From NCBI RefSeq assembly GCF_007559435.1, contig NZ_VMBP01000005.1:62001-126000 (forward strand): a stretch of 64,000 nt of DNA. Reading direction: 5' to 3'. Numbering within the stretch: the stretch's first letter is position 1; every line of letters starts with the position of its first letter. The notes beneath the pieces are model-generated. The model was not told where the DNA came from. It worked only from the letters and a program-made list of their open reading frames with translations, and searched no databases. This document shows, one piece after another, positions 34,693-44,031 of this stretch. This DNA comes from Ancylobacter moscoviensis. Its GTDB lineage: Bacteria; Pseudomonadota; Alphaproteobacteria; Rhizobiales; Xanthobacteraceae. Position numbers and translations under genes: made by a program.

Positions 34693-36123
34693 ATGACGTT
34701 TTCGCGCCGCGCCCTGATGATGGGTGGAGCTGCTCTGGCCTCGGTCGCCGCCGCTCAGAACGCCTTGGCCTGGGACGGGCCGATCTACGATCTCGTCGAG
34801 GGCGCCGACGACTTCATGGTCGCTTCGGACGCCTATGTGTTCGGCTACCCGCTGGTCACCATGGAGATGACCCGCCGGGTGATGACCAATGTGGTGAAGG
34901 CGGAAGGCAGCCGCGGGCCGATGGGCACGCTGATCAAGCTGCGGGCCTATCCCGACGCCAGCTTCCGCGATGTCACCGCGCCCAACGCGGACACGCTCTA
35001 CACCACGGCCTTCCTCGATGTCGGCGACGAGCCCTGGGTGGTGAGCGTGCCGGACATGAAGGGCCGCTATTTCCTGCTGCCCTTCCTCAATGGCTGGACC
35101 GAGGTGTTCCAGGTGCCGGGATCGCGCACCACCGGAACCGGCGCCCAGACCTATCTCGTCACCGGCCCCGGCTGGTCCGGCAAGGTGCCCGAGGGCATGG
35201 TGCAGCTCAAGTCGACGACCGACATCGTCTGGATGCTCGGCCGCATCTACTGCACCGGCACGCCGGAGGATTACGCCGCCGTCCACGCGCTTCAGGACCA
35301 GTTCAAGCTGTTCCCGCTGAGCGCGCTCGGCAAGGACTACACGCCGCCCGCCGGTAAGGTCGACGCGGCCATCGACATGAAGACGTCGGTGCGCGATCAG
35401 GTGAACGCGCTGAGCGCGGCCGATTATTTCACGCTGCTCGCCGAGCTCATGAAGCGCAATCCGCCGACCGCCAAGGACGAGCCGGCGCTGGCACGGTTCG
35501 CGCAGATCGGCCTCGTCCCCGGCAAGAGCTTCGATCCGAAGGCGATCGACGCCCGCTGGTCGAAGCGCCTGCCGCAGCTTTCCTATGACCGCATCATGCT
35601 GCACTTCAAGCTCAGCGGCGGCGACGTCAAGGACATCAACGGCTGGGGCTACACGACCAAGACCGGTCTCTACGGCACCGATTATCTCCAGCGTGCCCTG
35701 ATCACCGCCATCGGCCTCGGCGCCAACCGGCCGCAGGACGCCGTCTATCCGACCTCGTTGAAGGACAAGGACGGCAGCGAATACAGCGGTGCGAACAAGT
35801 ACCAGCTCCGCTTCGCGCCGGGCGAGCTGCCGCCGGTGAAGGGCTTCTGGTCGCTGACCATGTACGACGCGGCGATGTTCTTCGTCGCCAACCCCATCAA
35901 CCGCTATTCCATGAGCATGCGCACCGACCCGAAGCTGGAGTCGGATGGCTCGCTGGTGATCTACGTCCAGAACGAGAGCCCTGGTCCGGACAAGGAAGCC
36001 AACTGGCTGCCGGCACCGAAGGACCGGTTCAATCTCATGCTGCGCCTCTACTGGCCGGACGAGAACGATCCGTCGATCCTCAACGGCTCGTGGATCATTC
36101 CCGCCGTGGCCAAGGTCGGCTGA
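34693..36123 (+). CDS. DUF1254/DUF1214-domain exported protein
   Basis: 476 residues. The N-terminal MTFSRRALMMGGAALASVAA has a twin-arginine-like SRRALMM and a hydrophobic core, suggesting Tat or Sec export. DUF1254 (about 45-180: FGYPLVTMEMTRR, ANADTLYTTAFLD-type segment, GRYFLLPFLNGWTEVF) is followed by DUF1214 (about 360-460: GFWSLTMYDAAMFFVANPIN, DGSLVIYVQNESPG, NWLPAP). ATG 34693 has GAGGAAG just upstream. Domain function unknown; the divergent AraC gene suggests induced expression, and the next gene encodes an outer-membrane-like barrel. Confidence 0.9.
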   Translation: MTFSRRALMMGGAALASVAAAQNALAWDGPIYDLVEGADDFMVASDAYVFGYPLVTMEMTRRVMTNVVKAEGSRGPMGTLIKLRAYPDASFRDVTAPNADTLYTTAFLDVGDEPWVVSVPDMKGRYFLLPFLNGWTEVFQVPGSRTTGTGAQTYLVTGPGWSGKVPEGMVQLKSTTDIVWMLGRIYCTGTPEDYAAVHALQDQFKLFPLSALGKDYTPPAGKVDAAIDMKTSVRDQVNALSAADYFTLLAELMKRNPPTAKDEPALARFAQIGLVPGKSFDPKAIDARWSKRLPQLSYDRIMLHFKLSGGDVKDINGWGYTTKTGLYGTDYLQRALITAIGLGANRPQDAVYPTSLKDKDGSEYSGANKYQLRFAPGELPPVKGFWSLTMYDAAMFFVANPINRYSMSMRTDPKLESDGSLVIYVQNESPGPDKEANWLPAPKDRFNLMLRLYWPDENDPSILNGSWIIPAVAKVG

Positions 36124-36131
36124 GCCGGAAG

Positions 36132-36956
36132 ATGGGGGCATTCGGGCACAGCGCTCGCGCCATCGCCGTGGCGCTCGCCGCCTTTCTCGCGGCGGGCGCG
36201 GCGCGTGCGGCCGATCGGCCCCATGGCGGCGCGCCGCAGTCCGACACGGCGCGACCGGCGTCGGACTGGCGCTTCCAGGCGACGTTCTATGGCTGGCTGA
36301 CCGCCATCGACGGCGATGTCGGCGTGCGCAACCGGCCGATGACGCCGGTCGATGCATCGCTGTCCGACGTGCTGGAAAATCTCGACGGCGCGGTGATGGG
36401 CTCGTTCCTGGCCGAGAACGGACAATGGCTGTTCCTCGGCGATCTCGTGCTGGCGCGGCTGTCGCACGACGGCCAGATCGGCCCCCATGGCGGAGGCTCG
36501 CTCGACGCCGAGCTGTCCCAGACCATCGCCACCGGCGCGATCGGCCACTGGCTGCCGCTCGGCGCCTCCGATCTCGATCTCGGCATCACCGCCGGCCTGC
36601 GTTACGTGCGGATTTCCGCCGATGTCGCCTTGTCGCCGGCCGGCTCGCCGCTTGTCGGGTCCGCCAGCCAGACCGAGCAATGGATCGATCCGACCGTCGG
36701 GCTGGTGCTGCAATGGGCCATCGACGATCGCTGGTTCCTCAACGCCGTGGCGGATATCGGCGGTTTCGGCGTGGGATCGAAGCTGTCGAGCAACGGCTAT
36801 GTCGGGCTCGGCTACCGGTGGACGCCCTCGCTCTCGACCGCCATCGGCTACCGCTATCTCTATGAGGACTACGAGGCCGCCGGCATCGGCACGGGTTCCT
36901 TCCGCTACGACACGGTCATGCACGGCCCGACCTTCAGCCTGGGCTGGCATTTCTGA
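36132..36956 (+). CDS. Outer-membrane beta-barrel-like protein
   Basis: 274 residues with a signal peptide (cut near ARAADRP, about residue 26) and alternating hydrophobic strands, ending in the C-terminal Phe typical of outer-membrane barrels (FSLGWHF). Aromatic-girdle segments such as WRFQATFYGWLTAIDGDVG and YRYLYEDYEA fit a barrel. ATG 36132 is 8 bases after the DUF1254 stop, so the two form an operon. Perhaps an assembly or uptake partner for the DUF1254 protein; no family name is certain. Confidence 0.75.
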   Translation: MGAFGHSARAIAVALAAFLAAGAARAADRPHGGAPQSDTARPASDWRFQATFYGWLTAIDGDVGVRNRPMTPVDASLSDVLENLDGAVMGSFLAENGQWLFLGDLVLARLSHDGQIGPHGGGSLDAELSQTIATGAIGHWLPLGASDLDLGITAGLRYVRISADVALSPAGSPLVGSASQTEQWIDPTVGLVLQWAIDDRWFLNAVADIGGFGVGSKLSSNGYVGLGYRWTPSLSTAIGYRYLYEDYEAAGIGTGSFRYDTVMHGPTFSLGWHF

Positions 36957-37054
36957 CCGGGAGTGGGGGCGCTCGCCCGCCCGGCCGGTGCCCATCGTGC
37001 CCGTCCCCGTGCTAGAAGCGTGACATCTCAACCGTTCACGCTCCGGGCCTTCCC

Positions 37055-37792
37055 TTGCGCATCCATCTCGTCAATCCGAACACCACCCGTTCCATGACCG
37101 ACAAGATCGCCGCGGCGGCGCGGGCGGTTGCGGCGCCGGGTACGCAGATACTGGCCGCCACCTCGGCCATGGGGCCGGCCTCGATCGAGGGGCATTACGA
37201 CGATGCCCTCGCCCTTCCCGGCCTGCTGGCCGCAATCGGCGAGGCGGAGGCGCAGGGCGTCGACGCCCATATCATCGCCTGTTTCGACGATACCGGGCTC
37301 GACGCGGCGCGCACCCTCGCGCGGGCGCCGGTGGTCGGCATCGGCGAGGCCGGCTACCACATGGCGAGCCTCGTGGCCCATCGCTTCTCGGTGGTGACGA
37401 CGCTGTCGCGCTCCATCCCGGTCATCGAGGCGAACCTGCTGCGCTCTGGCCTCGACCGGCGCTGCTCGGGCGTGCGCGCCTCCGAGGTCGCGGTGCTGGA
37501 GCTGGAGGATCCCGCCTCCGACGCGCGCAGCCGCATCTCCGCCGAGATTGGCCGCGCCGTGCGGGAGGACCGGGCCGAGGCGATCGTGCTCGGCTGCGCC
37601 GGCATGGCCGATCTCGCCCGTGCGCTCGGCGAGGAGCATGGCGTGCCGGTGATCGACGGCGTGGCGAGCGCGGTGGCGCTGGCGGAGGGGCTGGTCAGGA
37701 TCGGCCTCGCGACCTCGAAGGCGGGCGCCTATGCGCCCCCGCGTCCCAAGGCCTATGCCGGCCGGCTGTCGGACTTCGCGCCGCGCGGATGA
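37055..37792 (+). CDS. Aspartate/glutamate/hydantoin racemase family protein
   Basis: 245 residues of the Asp/Glu racemase superfamily, closest to hydantoin racemases. Paired catalytic Cys: Cys76 in IIACFDDTG and Cys181 in IVLGCAGM; N-terminus LRIHLVNPNTT holds the conserved NPNT. The start is TTG 37055, as no ATG fits. It is convergent with the MarR gene and near a branched-chain-type ABC importer on the other strand, which might import ureides or amino acids; this link is weak. Confidence 0.88.
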   Translation: MRIHLVNPNTTRSMTDKIAAAARAVAAPGTQILAATSAMGPASIEGHYDDALALPGLLAAIGEAEAQGVDAHIIACFDDTGLDAARTLARAPVVGIGEAGYHMASLVAHRFSVVTTLSRSIPVIEANLLRSGLDRRCSGVRASEVAVLELEDPASDARSRISAEIGRAVREDRAEAIVLGCAGMADLARALGEEHGVPVIDGVASAVALAEGLVRIGLATSKAGAYAPPRPKAYAGRLSDFAPRG

Positions 37793-37804
37793 ACTCTCTC
37801 GCCG

Positions 37805-38266
37805 CTAGCCGAGCTTGCGCAGCAGTTTGACGATCTGCTCGCGCTCCTCGGCGTTCAGCGGTTCCAGCGTCGCCTCGGTGATCTCGCGGGCGATCACCAC
37901 CGCCGCATCCGCCACCTCGCGCCCACGGTCGGACAGCCCGACCGCGCGGCGGCGCCGGTCCAGCGGGTCGTCGGCGGTCAGCACGAAGCCGCGCGCCCGC
38001 AGCCGGTCGACGACGCCCTTGATGGTCGCGGCGTCGAGATAGACCAGCCGTCCCAGCCGGTTCTGCGAGCAGGGGCCGGCCTCGCGCAGCTTGGCCAGGG
38101 TGGCGAACTGCGGCGGGGTGAGACCCTCGATCATGCGCGCGGCGAACAGCGCCGTGTGCCGCTGGCTGGCGACGCGCATGAGAAAGCCCACCTGTTCGTC
38201 GAGCCGGTAGGCATCGACCGACACGGCTCTCTCGTCGGCAGGCTCGTCCGGGCCACCCGCAATCAT
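37805..38266 (-). CDS. MarR-family regulator
   Basis: 153 residues: LTPPQFATLAKLREAGPCSQ, then the recognition helix NRLGRLVYLDAATIKGVVDR and wing DPLDRRRRAVGLSDRG. ATG 38266 with GGGGAAGAGAGG upstream is preferred; the frame is open to 38440. It lies downstream of the ABC importer on the same strand (97-base gap) and could be its regulator. Confidence 0.88.
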   Translation of the reverse strand: MIAGGPDEPADERAVSVDAYRLDEQVGFLMRVASQRHTALFAARMIEGLTPPQFATLAKLREAGPCSQNRLGRLVYLDAATIKGVVDRLRARGFVLTADDPLDRRRRAVGLSDRGREVADAAVVIAREITEATLEPLNAEEREQIVKLLRKLG

Positions 38267-38363
38267 TGGCCTCTCTTCCCCCCGAAGATAGTCGCCATCG
38301 CCGTCATCAGAGCACAGCTGAGCCGGCTCGCAAACGGATGTTTCAAATCTTCGGCCAAACTGG

Positions 38364-39113
38364 CTAAATTTTTCCGAAGATTCCCGCAGTCTCGGATGCA
38401 GCTGCCAGCCCGTCCATGGCTCCCTGCCAGCGCAATTCACCCTGCTCGATGAGATAGGCGCGTTCGCATATCGCCTCGCACAGCGCCGAGTTCTGCTCGG
38501 AGATCAGCAGCGACAACCCGCTGGCCTTGAGGCGGAGGAGGGCATCGATCATTTGCTCGACAACAATTGGAGCGACCCCTTCGGAAGGCTCGTCGAGAAG
38601 CAGCAGCGCCGGGTCGCCCATCAGCGCGCGGGCGACGGAGAGCATCTGCTGCTCGCCGCCGGACATCTGCCCGCCCGGCCGGTCGAGCATCCCGCCGAGA
38701 TTGGGAAACAGCGCCACCACCTCCTCCACCGACCAGCGCGGCCCGCGGGGCGCGGCGTCGGAAGCGCCGGTGCGACGGCCGAGGTCCAGATTTTCCGCCA
38801 CCGTCAGCTCGGTGAAGATACGCCGGTCTTCCGGCACGTAGCCGACGCCCAGACGGGCAATGGCGTGGGTCGGCAGCGCCGCGATGTCCGCGCCGCGCAG
38901 CGCGAGGCGCCGCGCCCGCCGGCGCGCCAGCCCGATGATCGCCTTCAGCGTCGTCGACTTGCCCGCGCCGTTGCGCCCCACCAGCGCGACCGCCTCGCCG
39001 CGCCCGACCGTCAGCGACAGGCCGAACAGGATCTGCGCCTCGCCATACCAGGCGTCGAGCCCGTCGATCTCCAGCATGGGCGCCATCGCGGTCGGCACGG
39101 GGGATGCCGTCAT
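38364..39113 (-). CDS. livF: Branched-chain-type ABC transporter ATPase, LivF
   Basis: 249-residue ATPase: Walker A LVGRNGAGKSTTLKA, ABC signature MSGGEQQMLSVARAL, Walker B ALLLLDEPSEG, with LLISEQNS after the D loop, typical of LivF. ATG 39113 overlaps the LivG stop (ATGA). With livG, the fused permease and the binding protein it completes an importer for amino acids, amides or ureides. Confidence 0.93.
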   Translation of the reverse strand: MTASPVPTAMAPMLEIDGLDAWYGEAQILFGLSLTVGRGEAVALVGRNGAGKSTTLKAIIGLARRRARRLALRGADIAALPTHAIARLGVGYVPEDRRIFTELTVAENLDLGRRTGASDAAPRGPRWSVEEVVALFPNLGGMLDRPGGQMSGGEQQMLSVARALMGDPALLLLDEPSEGVAPIVVEQMIDALLRLKASGLSLLISEQNSALCEAICERAYLIEQGELRWQGAMDGLAAASETAGIFGKI

Positions 39114-39886
39114 GGCCTCGCCTCCCGTCCCGGCCGCGTACCGCCGAGATAGACCTCGCGCACCAGCGGGTCGCGGCGCACCGCGTCCACCGGCCCGTCG
39201 GCGATCAGCCGCCCGCGCGCCAGCACGATGGCGCGGTCGGCATGGCCGAACACCACGTCCATTGAATGCTCGGTGAACAGCACGGCGAGGCCGCGGGCGC
39301 GGGTGAGGCGGCGCACCAGCGCGATCATCTCCCGCCGCTCGCCCGCCGCCATGCCGGCGGTCGGCTCGTCCATCAGCAGCAGCTTCGGTTCCCCGGCGAG
39401 CGCCATGGCGAGTTCGAGCCGCTTCACGTCGCCATAGGCGAGCGCGGCCGCCGGCCGCTCCGCCTGTGCGCCCATGCCGGTCTGCTCCAGCAGCGCCAGC
39501 GCTTCCTCGCGGGCGATGCGGCGGGCCGGATGCCAGAAGCCGAACACCCCGCGCCGGGCGGCGATGAGCGCCATCTGCACGTTCTCCAGCGCGGTCATGG
39601 AGGGGAAGACGGCGGCGACCTGGAAGGTCCGCCCCACGCCCAGCCCGGCGATGCGGCGTGGCGGGAGCCCGGTGACGTCGCGACCGAGGATATGCACCGT
39701 GCCGGCGTCCGGCCGGAGCTGGCCGTTGACGATGTTGAAGCAGGTCGACTTGCCCGCGCCGTTCGGGCCGATGAGCGCCAGCAGTTCCCCGGCGGCGATC
39801 TCGAAGCTCACTCCGTCCAGCGCCCGAACGCCGCCATAGCTCTTGGCGATGCCGCGCACCGCCAGCACGGGGGAGGGCGCGCTCAT
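39110..39886 (-). CDS. livG: Branched-chain-type ABC transporter ATPase, LivG
   Basis: 258 residues: Walker A LIGPNGAGKSTCFNI, Walker B KLLLMDEPTAG followed by LFTEHSMDVVFGHADRAI, as in LivG. The signature stretch reads LAYGDVKRLELAMAL in place of the usual LSGGQ or SYGQQ-like sequence (Leu-Ala-Tyr-Gly-Asp), within the variation seen in LivG proteins. ATG 39886 overlaps the stop of the fused permease gene. Confidence 0.92.
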   Translation of the reverse strand: MSAPSPVLAVRGIAKSYGGVRALDGVSFEIAAGELLALIGPNGAGKSTCFNIVNGQLRPDAGTVHILGRDVTGLPPRRIAGLGVGRTFQVAAVFPSMTALENVQMALIAARRGVFGFWHPARRIAREEALALLEQTGMGAQAERPAAALAYGDVKRLELAMALAGEPKLLLMDEPTAGMAAGERREMIALVRRLTRARGLAVLFTEHSMDVVFGHADRAIVLARGRLIADGPVDAVRRDPLVREVYLGGTRPGREARP

Positions 39887-41784
39887 CGGGCACCTCCCGC
39901 GCGGCGCAGCCTCGCCACCCGGCGCAGCCCGCCGGCGATGCCGAAAGGGAACAGCAGCACCAGCACGAGGATGACGAGCCCGAGCAGGGCCCGCCAGTAG
40001 TCGGTCTCGCGCATCACCGTGTCCTGCAGCAGGGTGAAGGCGCCGGCGCCCAGCAGGGGCCCCATCAGGCTCTGCACGCCGCCGAGCAGCACCATCACCA
40101 GCCCGTCGATCGAGCGTCCCACCGAGATCGCCTCGGGCGAGATCGAGCCCTTGGCGAAGGCGAACAGCCCGCCGGCCGCACCGCACAGCGTGCCGGCGAG
40201 CGCGAAGGAGAGCCAGCGCACGCGCGCCACCGGAATGCCGGAGGCCTCAGCCCGCAGGCGCGAATCGCGTCCCGCCCGCAGCGCCAGGCCGAAGGGCGCG
40301 AAGACGATCCGCCGGAGCAGCGCCAGCCCGCCGAGCGCTACGGCGAGCGCGGCGAGATAGAGCCCGGCGCGGCTGTCGAACGGCCAGTCCGGCCACACGC
40401 CGAACAGGCCGTTGGAGCCGCCCGTCACGTCTTCCCATTGATAGACGATGGACCAGACGATCTGCGCGAAGGCGAGGGTGAGCATGGTGAAATAGACGCC
40501 TTCCAGCCGCACGCAGAACCAGCCGAACAGCGCCGCCCCGGCCGCCGCCGTGCCGATGCCGGTGGCGAAGGCGAGCGGGGTGGAAAGGCCGAGCTGCGTC
40601 GCGGCGAAGGCGGTGCCGTAGGCGCCGAGGCCGAAATAGGCCGCGTGGCCGAAGGAGGCCATGCCGCCCGGCCCCATGACGAAGTGCAGCGACGCGGCGA
40701 ACAGCGCGGCGATCACCATGTCGAGCGCCAGCACCGGCGCGTAGCGGAAGAACATGCCGATCAGCGGCATGGCGGCGAACAGCAGGATGGCCGCCAGCAC
40801 GAGGGCACGTCCGCGCCGGTCGAGCGGCAGGAGCGGCGGCTCGGCTTCTCCCGCCTTCGTGGCCGCCAGGGCCCGGCCGAACAGGCCGTGGGGACGCAGG
40901 ACGAGGACGACCGCCATGACGAGGAATTCCGCCACCAGCGTCAGCCACGACATGTTGAAGGTGTAACCGGCGATCTCGATCACGCCGAGCGCGGTGCACA
41001 GCGCCTTCACCTCGGCCACCAGCACCGCCGCGAGATAGGCGCCCTTGATCGAGCCCATGCCGCCGACCACCACGACGACGAAGGCCTCGCCCAGCACGGA
41101 GAGGTCGAGCGACAGGCTGGCCGGTTCCCGCGCCATCTGCAGCGCCCCGCCGAAGCCGGCGATGCCGGCGCCGAGCGCGAAGACGGCGGTGAACAGCAGC
41201 GCCTCGTTGATGCCGAGCGCCGCCACCATCTCGCGGTCCTGCGTGGCGGCGCGGATCAGCCGGCCGAAGCGCGTGCGGGTCAGCAGCAGGTGCAGCCCGA
41301 CCAGCACTACCGGACCGATCAGCGCGAGGAAGACGTCGTATTGCGGCAGCCGCCGGCCGAGCAGTTCCACCGAGCCGGAAAGGCCCGGCGCGCGCGGCCC
41401 GAGAATGTCCTCCGGCCCCCACAGGAACAGCGCGGCATCGTTGATGATGAGGAGCAGCGCGAAGGTCGCGAGCAGCTGGTAGAGCTCCGGCGCATTGTAG
41501 AGGCGGCGCAGCAGCACTCGTTCCACCGCCGCTCCCAGCAGCGCCACCGCCAGCGTCGCCCCGGCGATGCCGCCCCAGAAGCCGGCCGCGCCGCCGAGGT
41601 GCTCGCCCAGCAACGGTGCCAGCGTGACGGCGATATAGAGCCCCAGCATGTAGAACGAGCCATGGGCCATGTTCACGATGCGGGTGACGCCGAAGATGAC
41701 CGACAGGCCGGCCGCCACGAGGAACAGGCCGGAGGCCGAGGCGAGGCCGTTGACCGCCTGGAACAGGAGGGAATCGAGCGACAT
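39883..41784 (-). CDS. LivH-LivM fusion permease
   Basis: 633 residues in which both permease subunits are joined. Residues about 1-300 are LivH-like (NGLASASGLFLVAAGLSVIFG, GRLIRAATQDREMVAALGIN, GGMGSIKGAYLAAVLVAEVK); about 320-633 are LivM-like (LHFVMGPGGMASFGHAAYFG, GVYFTMLTLAFAQIVWSIVY, RAGRDSRLRAEASGIPVAR, VLLGGVQSLMGPLLGAGAFT). The linker is about 20 residues. No frameshift or stop breaks the join, so a real fusion rather than a sequencing error is likely. One protein supplies both halves of the membrane channel. Confidence 0.92.
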   Translation of the reverse strand: MSLDSLLFQAVNGLASASGLFLVAAGLSVIFGVTRIVNMAHGSFYMLGLYIAVTLAPLLGEHLGGAAGFWGGIAGATLAVALLGAAVERVLLRRLYNAPELYQLLATFALLLIINDAALFLWGPEDILGPRAPGLSGSVELLGRRLPQYDVFLALIGPVVLVGLHLLLTRTRFGRLIRAATQDREMVAALGINEALLFTAVFALGAGIAGFGGALQMAREPASLSLDLSVLGEAFVVVVVGGMGSIKGAYLAAVLVAEVKALCTALGVIEIAGYTFNMSWLTLVAEFLVMAVVLVLRPHGLFGRALAATKAGEAEPPLLPLDRRGRALVLAAILLFAAMPLIGMFFRYAPVLALDMVIAALFAASLHFVMGPGGMASFGHAAYFGLGAYGTAFAATQLGLSTPLAFATGIGTAAAGAALFGWFCVRLEGVYFTMLTLAFAQIVWSIVYQWEDVTGGSNGLFGVWPDWPFDSRAGLYLAALAVALGGLALLRRIVFAPFGLALRAGRDSRLRAEASGIPVARVRWLSFALAGTLCGAAGGLFAFAKGSISPEAISVGRSIDGLVMVLLGGVQSLMGPLLGAGAFTLLQDTVMRETDYWRALLGLVILVLVLLFPFGIAGGLRRVARLRRAGGAR

Positions 41785-41805
41785 CCGTCTACCCGTCGTC
41801 GGGGG

Positions 41806-43029
41806 TCAGTCGGCCGCCGGCCGCAGCTTCCTCACCTCGGCGTCGGAGGGCAGCACGCTGGCGCCGTCGACATAGACGGGGGCGACCATCACCCCTTGCC
41901 CGTCCCGGAGCGCCAGCGTGCCGACAAAGGCGCCGATCGTCGCCTGGTGGTCGCTCGCCCGGTAGGTGAAGGGGCCGAACGGCCCGTCGACCTCCAGCCC
42001 GGCAAAGGCATCGACCAGCTTCTCGGTGTCCGTGCCGCCCGCCTTGGCGACGCCGGCGGCGATGGACCTGATGGTGGTGTAGCCGACGATCGAGCCGAGC
42101 CGTGGCGGCTCGCCATAGGCGTCGACATAGGCCGTGAGGAACGCCTGATGTTCCGGGGTGGTGATGGAGTACCAGGGATAGCCCGTCACCACCCAGCCGA
42201 CCGGCGCCTCGTCCTTCAGCGGATCGAGATATTCCGGCTCGCCGGAGAGCAGGCTGACCACGAAGGTGCCTTCCAGCGCGCCGCGCGTGTTGGCCTCGCG
42301 CACGAACTTGGCGAGGTCGGGGCCGAACAGCACGTTGAACACGGCGTCCGGCTTGGCGTCGGCGAGCGCCTGCGCCACCGGGCCGGCATCGACCTTGCCG
42401 AGCGGGGTCGCCTGCTCGGCGACGAACTCGACGTCCGGCTGCGCCGCCCGGAGCAGCGTCTTGAAGGTCTCGGCGGCCGACTGGCCGTATTCGTAGTTGG
42501 GGTAGACGATGGCCCAGCGCTTGCGCTTCACCCCGATGGCGGCGGGCATCAGCATCGCCACCTGCATGTAGGTCGAGGGGCGCAGGCGGAAGGTGTAGCG
42601 GTTGCCGTCCGCCCAGGTCAGCTTGTCGGTCAGCGGCTCGGCGGCGAGGAAGAACACCTTGCGCCGCTTGGCGAAGTCGGCGACCGCCAGCCCGACATGG
42701 GAGAGGAACGTGCCGGCGATGATGTCGGCGCCCTCGCGCGTCACCAGTTCCTCCGCCACGCGGATGGCGTCGCCCGGGTTGCCGCCGTCGTCGCGCGAGA
42801 TCAGTTCGAGGGGGCGCCCATCGACGCCGCCGGCCTCGTTGATCTGCTTCACGGCGAGCTGCATGCCCTTGCGATAGGGATCGAGGAAGGCGGGCTGTGC
42901 CTTGTAGCTGTTCAGCTCGCCGATGCGGATCGGCTCCGCGGCGCGGGCCGGCAAAGCGGGGATGGCGAGGAGGGAAGTCGTGAGCGCCGCGCCGAGCAGC
43001 GCCCTGCGCAGGACATTCGAAGGACGCAT
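41806..43029 (-). CDS. Branched-chain amino acid-type ABC substrate-binding protein
   Basis: Periplasmic receptor (Peripla_BP_6/LivK-like), 407 residues, with a signal peptide (about 1-30, LPARAAEP). Typical stretches: LNSYKAQPAFLDPYRKGMQL, GGVDGRPLELISRDD, VAEELVTREGADIIAGT. ATG 43029 has GGAG 8 bases upstream. First gene of the importer operon. The ligand class is broad (amino acids, amides, urea); not decided here. Confidence 0.9.
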   Translation of the reverse strand: MRPSNVLRRALLGAALTTSLLAIPALPARAAEPIRIGELNSYKAQPAFLDPYRKGMQLAVKQINEAGGVDGRPLELISRDDGGNPGDAIRVAEELVTREGADIIAGTFLSHVGLAVADFAKRRKVFFLAAEPLTDKLTWADGNRYTFRLRPSTYMQVAMLMPAAIGVKRKRWAIVYPNYEYGQSAAETFKTLLRAAQPDVEFVAEQATPLGKVDAGPVAQALADAKPDAVFNVLFGPDLAKFVREANTRGALEGTFVVSLLSGEPEYLDPLKDEAPVGWVVTGYPWYSITTPEHQAFLTAYVDAYGEPPRLGSIVGYTTIRSIAAGVAKAGGTDTEKLVDAFAGLEVDGPFGPFTYRASDHQATIGAFVGTLALRDGQGVMVAPVYVDGASVLPSDAEVRKLRPAAD

Positions 43030-43130
43030 CACGGCACTCCATTCTGGCACGCCGACGGGGGAAGACAGCGTGCCCGATAACCTATCGCCTCCCCACACGG
43101 GGTCCAGTCCCGTCGTCGCATGGATGGCGC

Positions 43131-44027
43131 CTACGGGCCGATCTCGACCTCCGGCTCGCGCGCGGGCCTGGCGCGGCGCGAGGCGATGAGCGCGCCTCCG
43201 ACGATGAGGGCGGCGCCGACGAGCGTGCTGATCGCCGGAATCTCGCCGAAGGCCAGCAGCCCGATGAACAGCGCCCAGACGAAGGCAGTGTATTCCAGCA
43301 CGCCGAGCCGGCTGGCGTCGGCGCGGCCATAGGCCCAGGCCATGCACAGGTGCCCGGCGGTGCCGAGCATGCCGATGCCGAGGAAGAGGAAGATCTCGCT
43401 GCCCGTCGGTGCCGTCCACTGGGCGATGCCGAGCGGTGCCACCAGCACGCCGGCGAAGCTGTTCTGCAGCAGCACGATGGTGGGCAGCGGGTCGCGCGCC
43501 GCCCGGCTCTTCAGCACCACCATGGACAGCGCATAGGTCACGGCGGCGCCGAGCGCGGCGGCGAGGCCGAGGGCGTTGGCCGCCTCCTCGCCGGTGTGGC
43601 TCAGTTCGTTCCACAGCACCACCAGCACGCCGGCGAAGCCGAGCACCAGCGCGACGAAGATGGACCTGCCCGGCCGCTCGCCGAGAATCACCGCCGCGAA
43701 CAGGGCGATGAAGATCGGCGAGGTGAAGGAGAGCGCCAGCGCCACCGCCAGCGGCAGCGAGGCGAGCGAGTAGAAGAAGGTCAGCGAGGTGAGCGCCACT
43801 ACCACCGAGCGCCAGGCATGCGGGGTCAGCGTGGCGCGATTCGGCCAGGGCGTGCGCGTGGCGCGGAAGACGAGATAGGCCACCAGCGCACCGAAGGCGT
43901 AGCGCATGGTCGCGATCTGTCCCACGGCATGTTCGGTGGCGGCGTGTTTCACCAGCCCGTCCATGACCGACAGAAAGCCGATGCCGGTCACCGCCACGAG
44001 AGCGGGGCCGACCTGGAAGCGGAACAT
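43131..44027 (-). CDS. EamA/DMT-superfamily transporter
   Basis: 298 residues with ten hydrophobic segments in two EamA repeats (GIGFLSVMDGLVKHAA; RYAFGALVAYLVFRAT; ALALSFTSPIFIALFAAVIL; EYTAFVWALFIGLLAFGEI). Start ATG 44027, four bases after the acetyltransferase gene's stop, so the two form a unit. Substrate unknown. Confidence 0.88.
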   Translation of the reverse strand: MFRFQVGPALVAVTGIGFLSVMDGLVKHAATEHAVGQIATMRYAFGALVAYLVFRATRTPWPNRATLTPHAWRSVVVALTSLTFFYSLASLPLAVALALSFTSPIFIALFAAVILGERPGRSIFVALVLGFAGVLVVLWNELSHTGEEAANALGLAAALGAAVTYALSMVVLKSRAARDPLPTIVLLQNSFAGVLVAPLGIAQWTAPTGSEIFLFLGIGMLGTAGHLCMAWAYGRADASRLGVLEYTAFVWALFIGLLAFGEIPAISTLVGAALIVGGALIASRRARPAREPEVEIGP

Positions 44028-44031
44028 GGGA

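Noticed and set aside
40438..43080. Open reading frame of about 880 codons on the plus strand
   Set aside because: It is antisense to the ABC importer genes and consists of low-complexity Arg/Gly/His-rich sequence.
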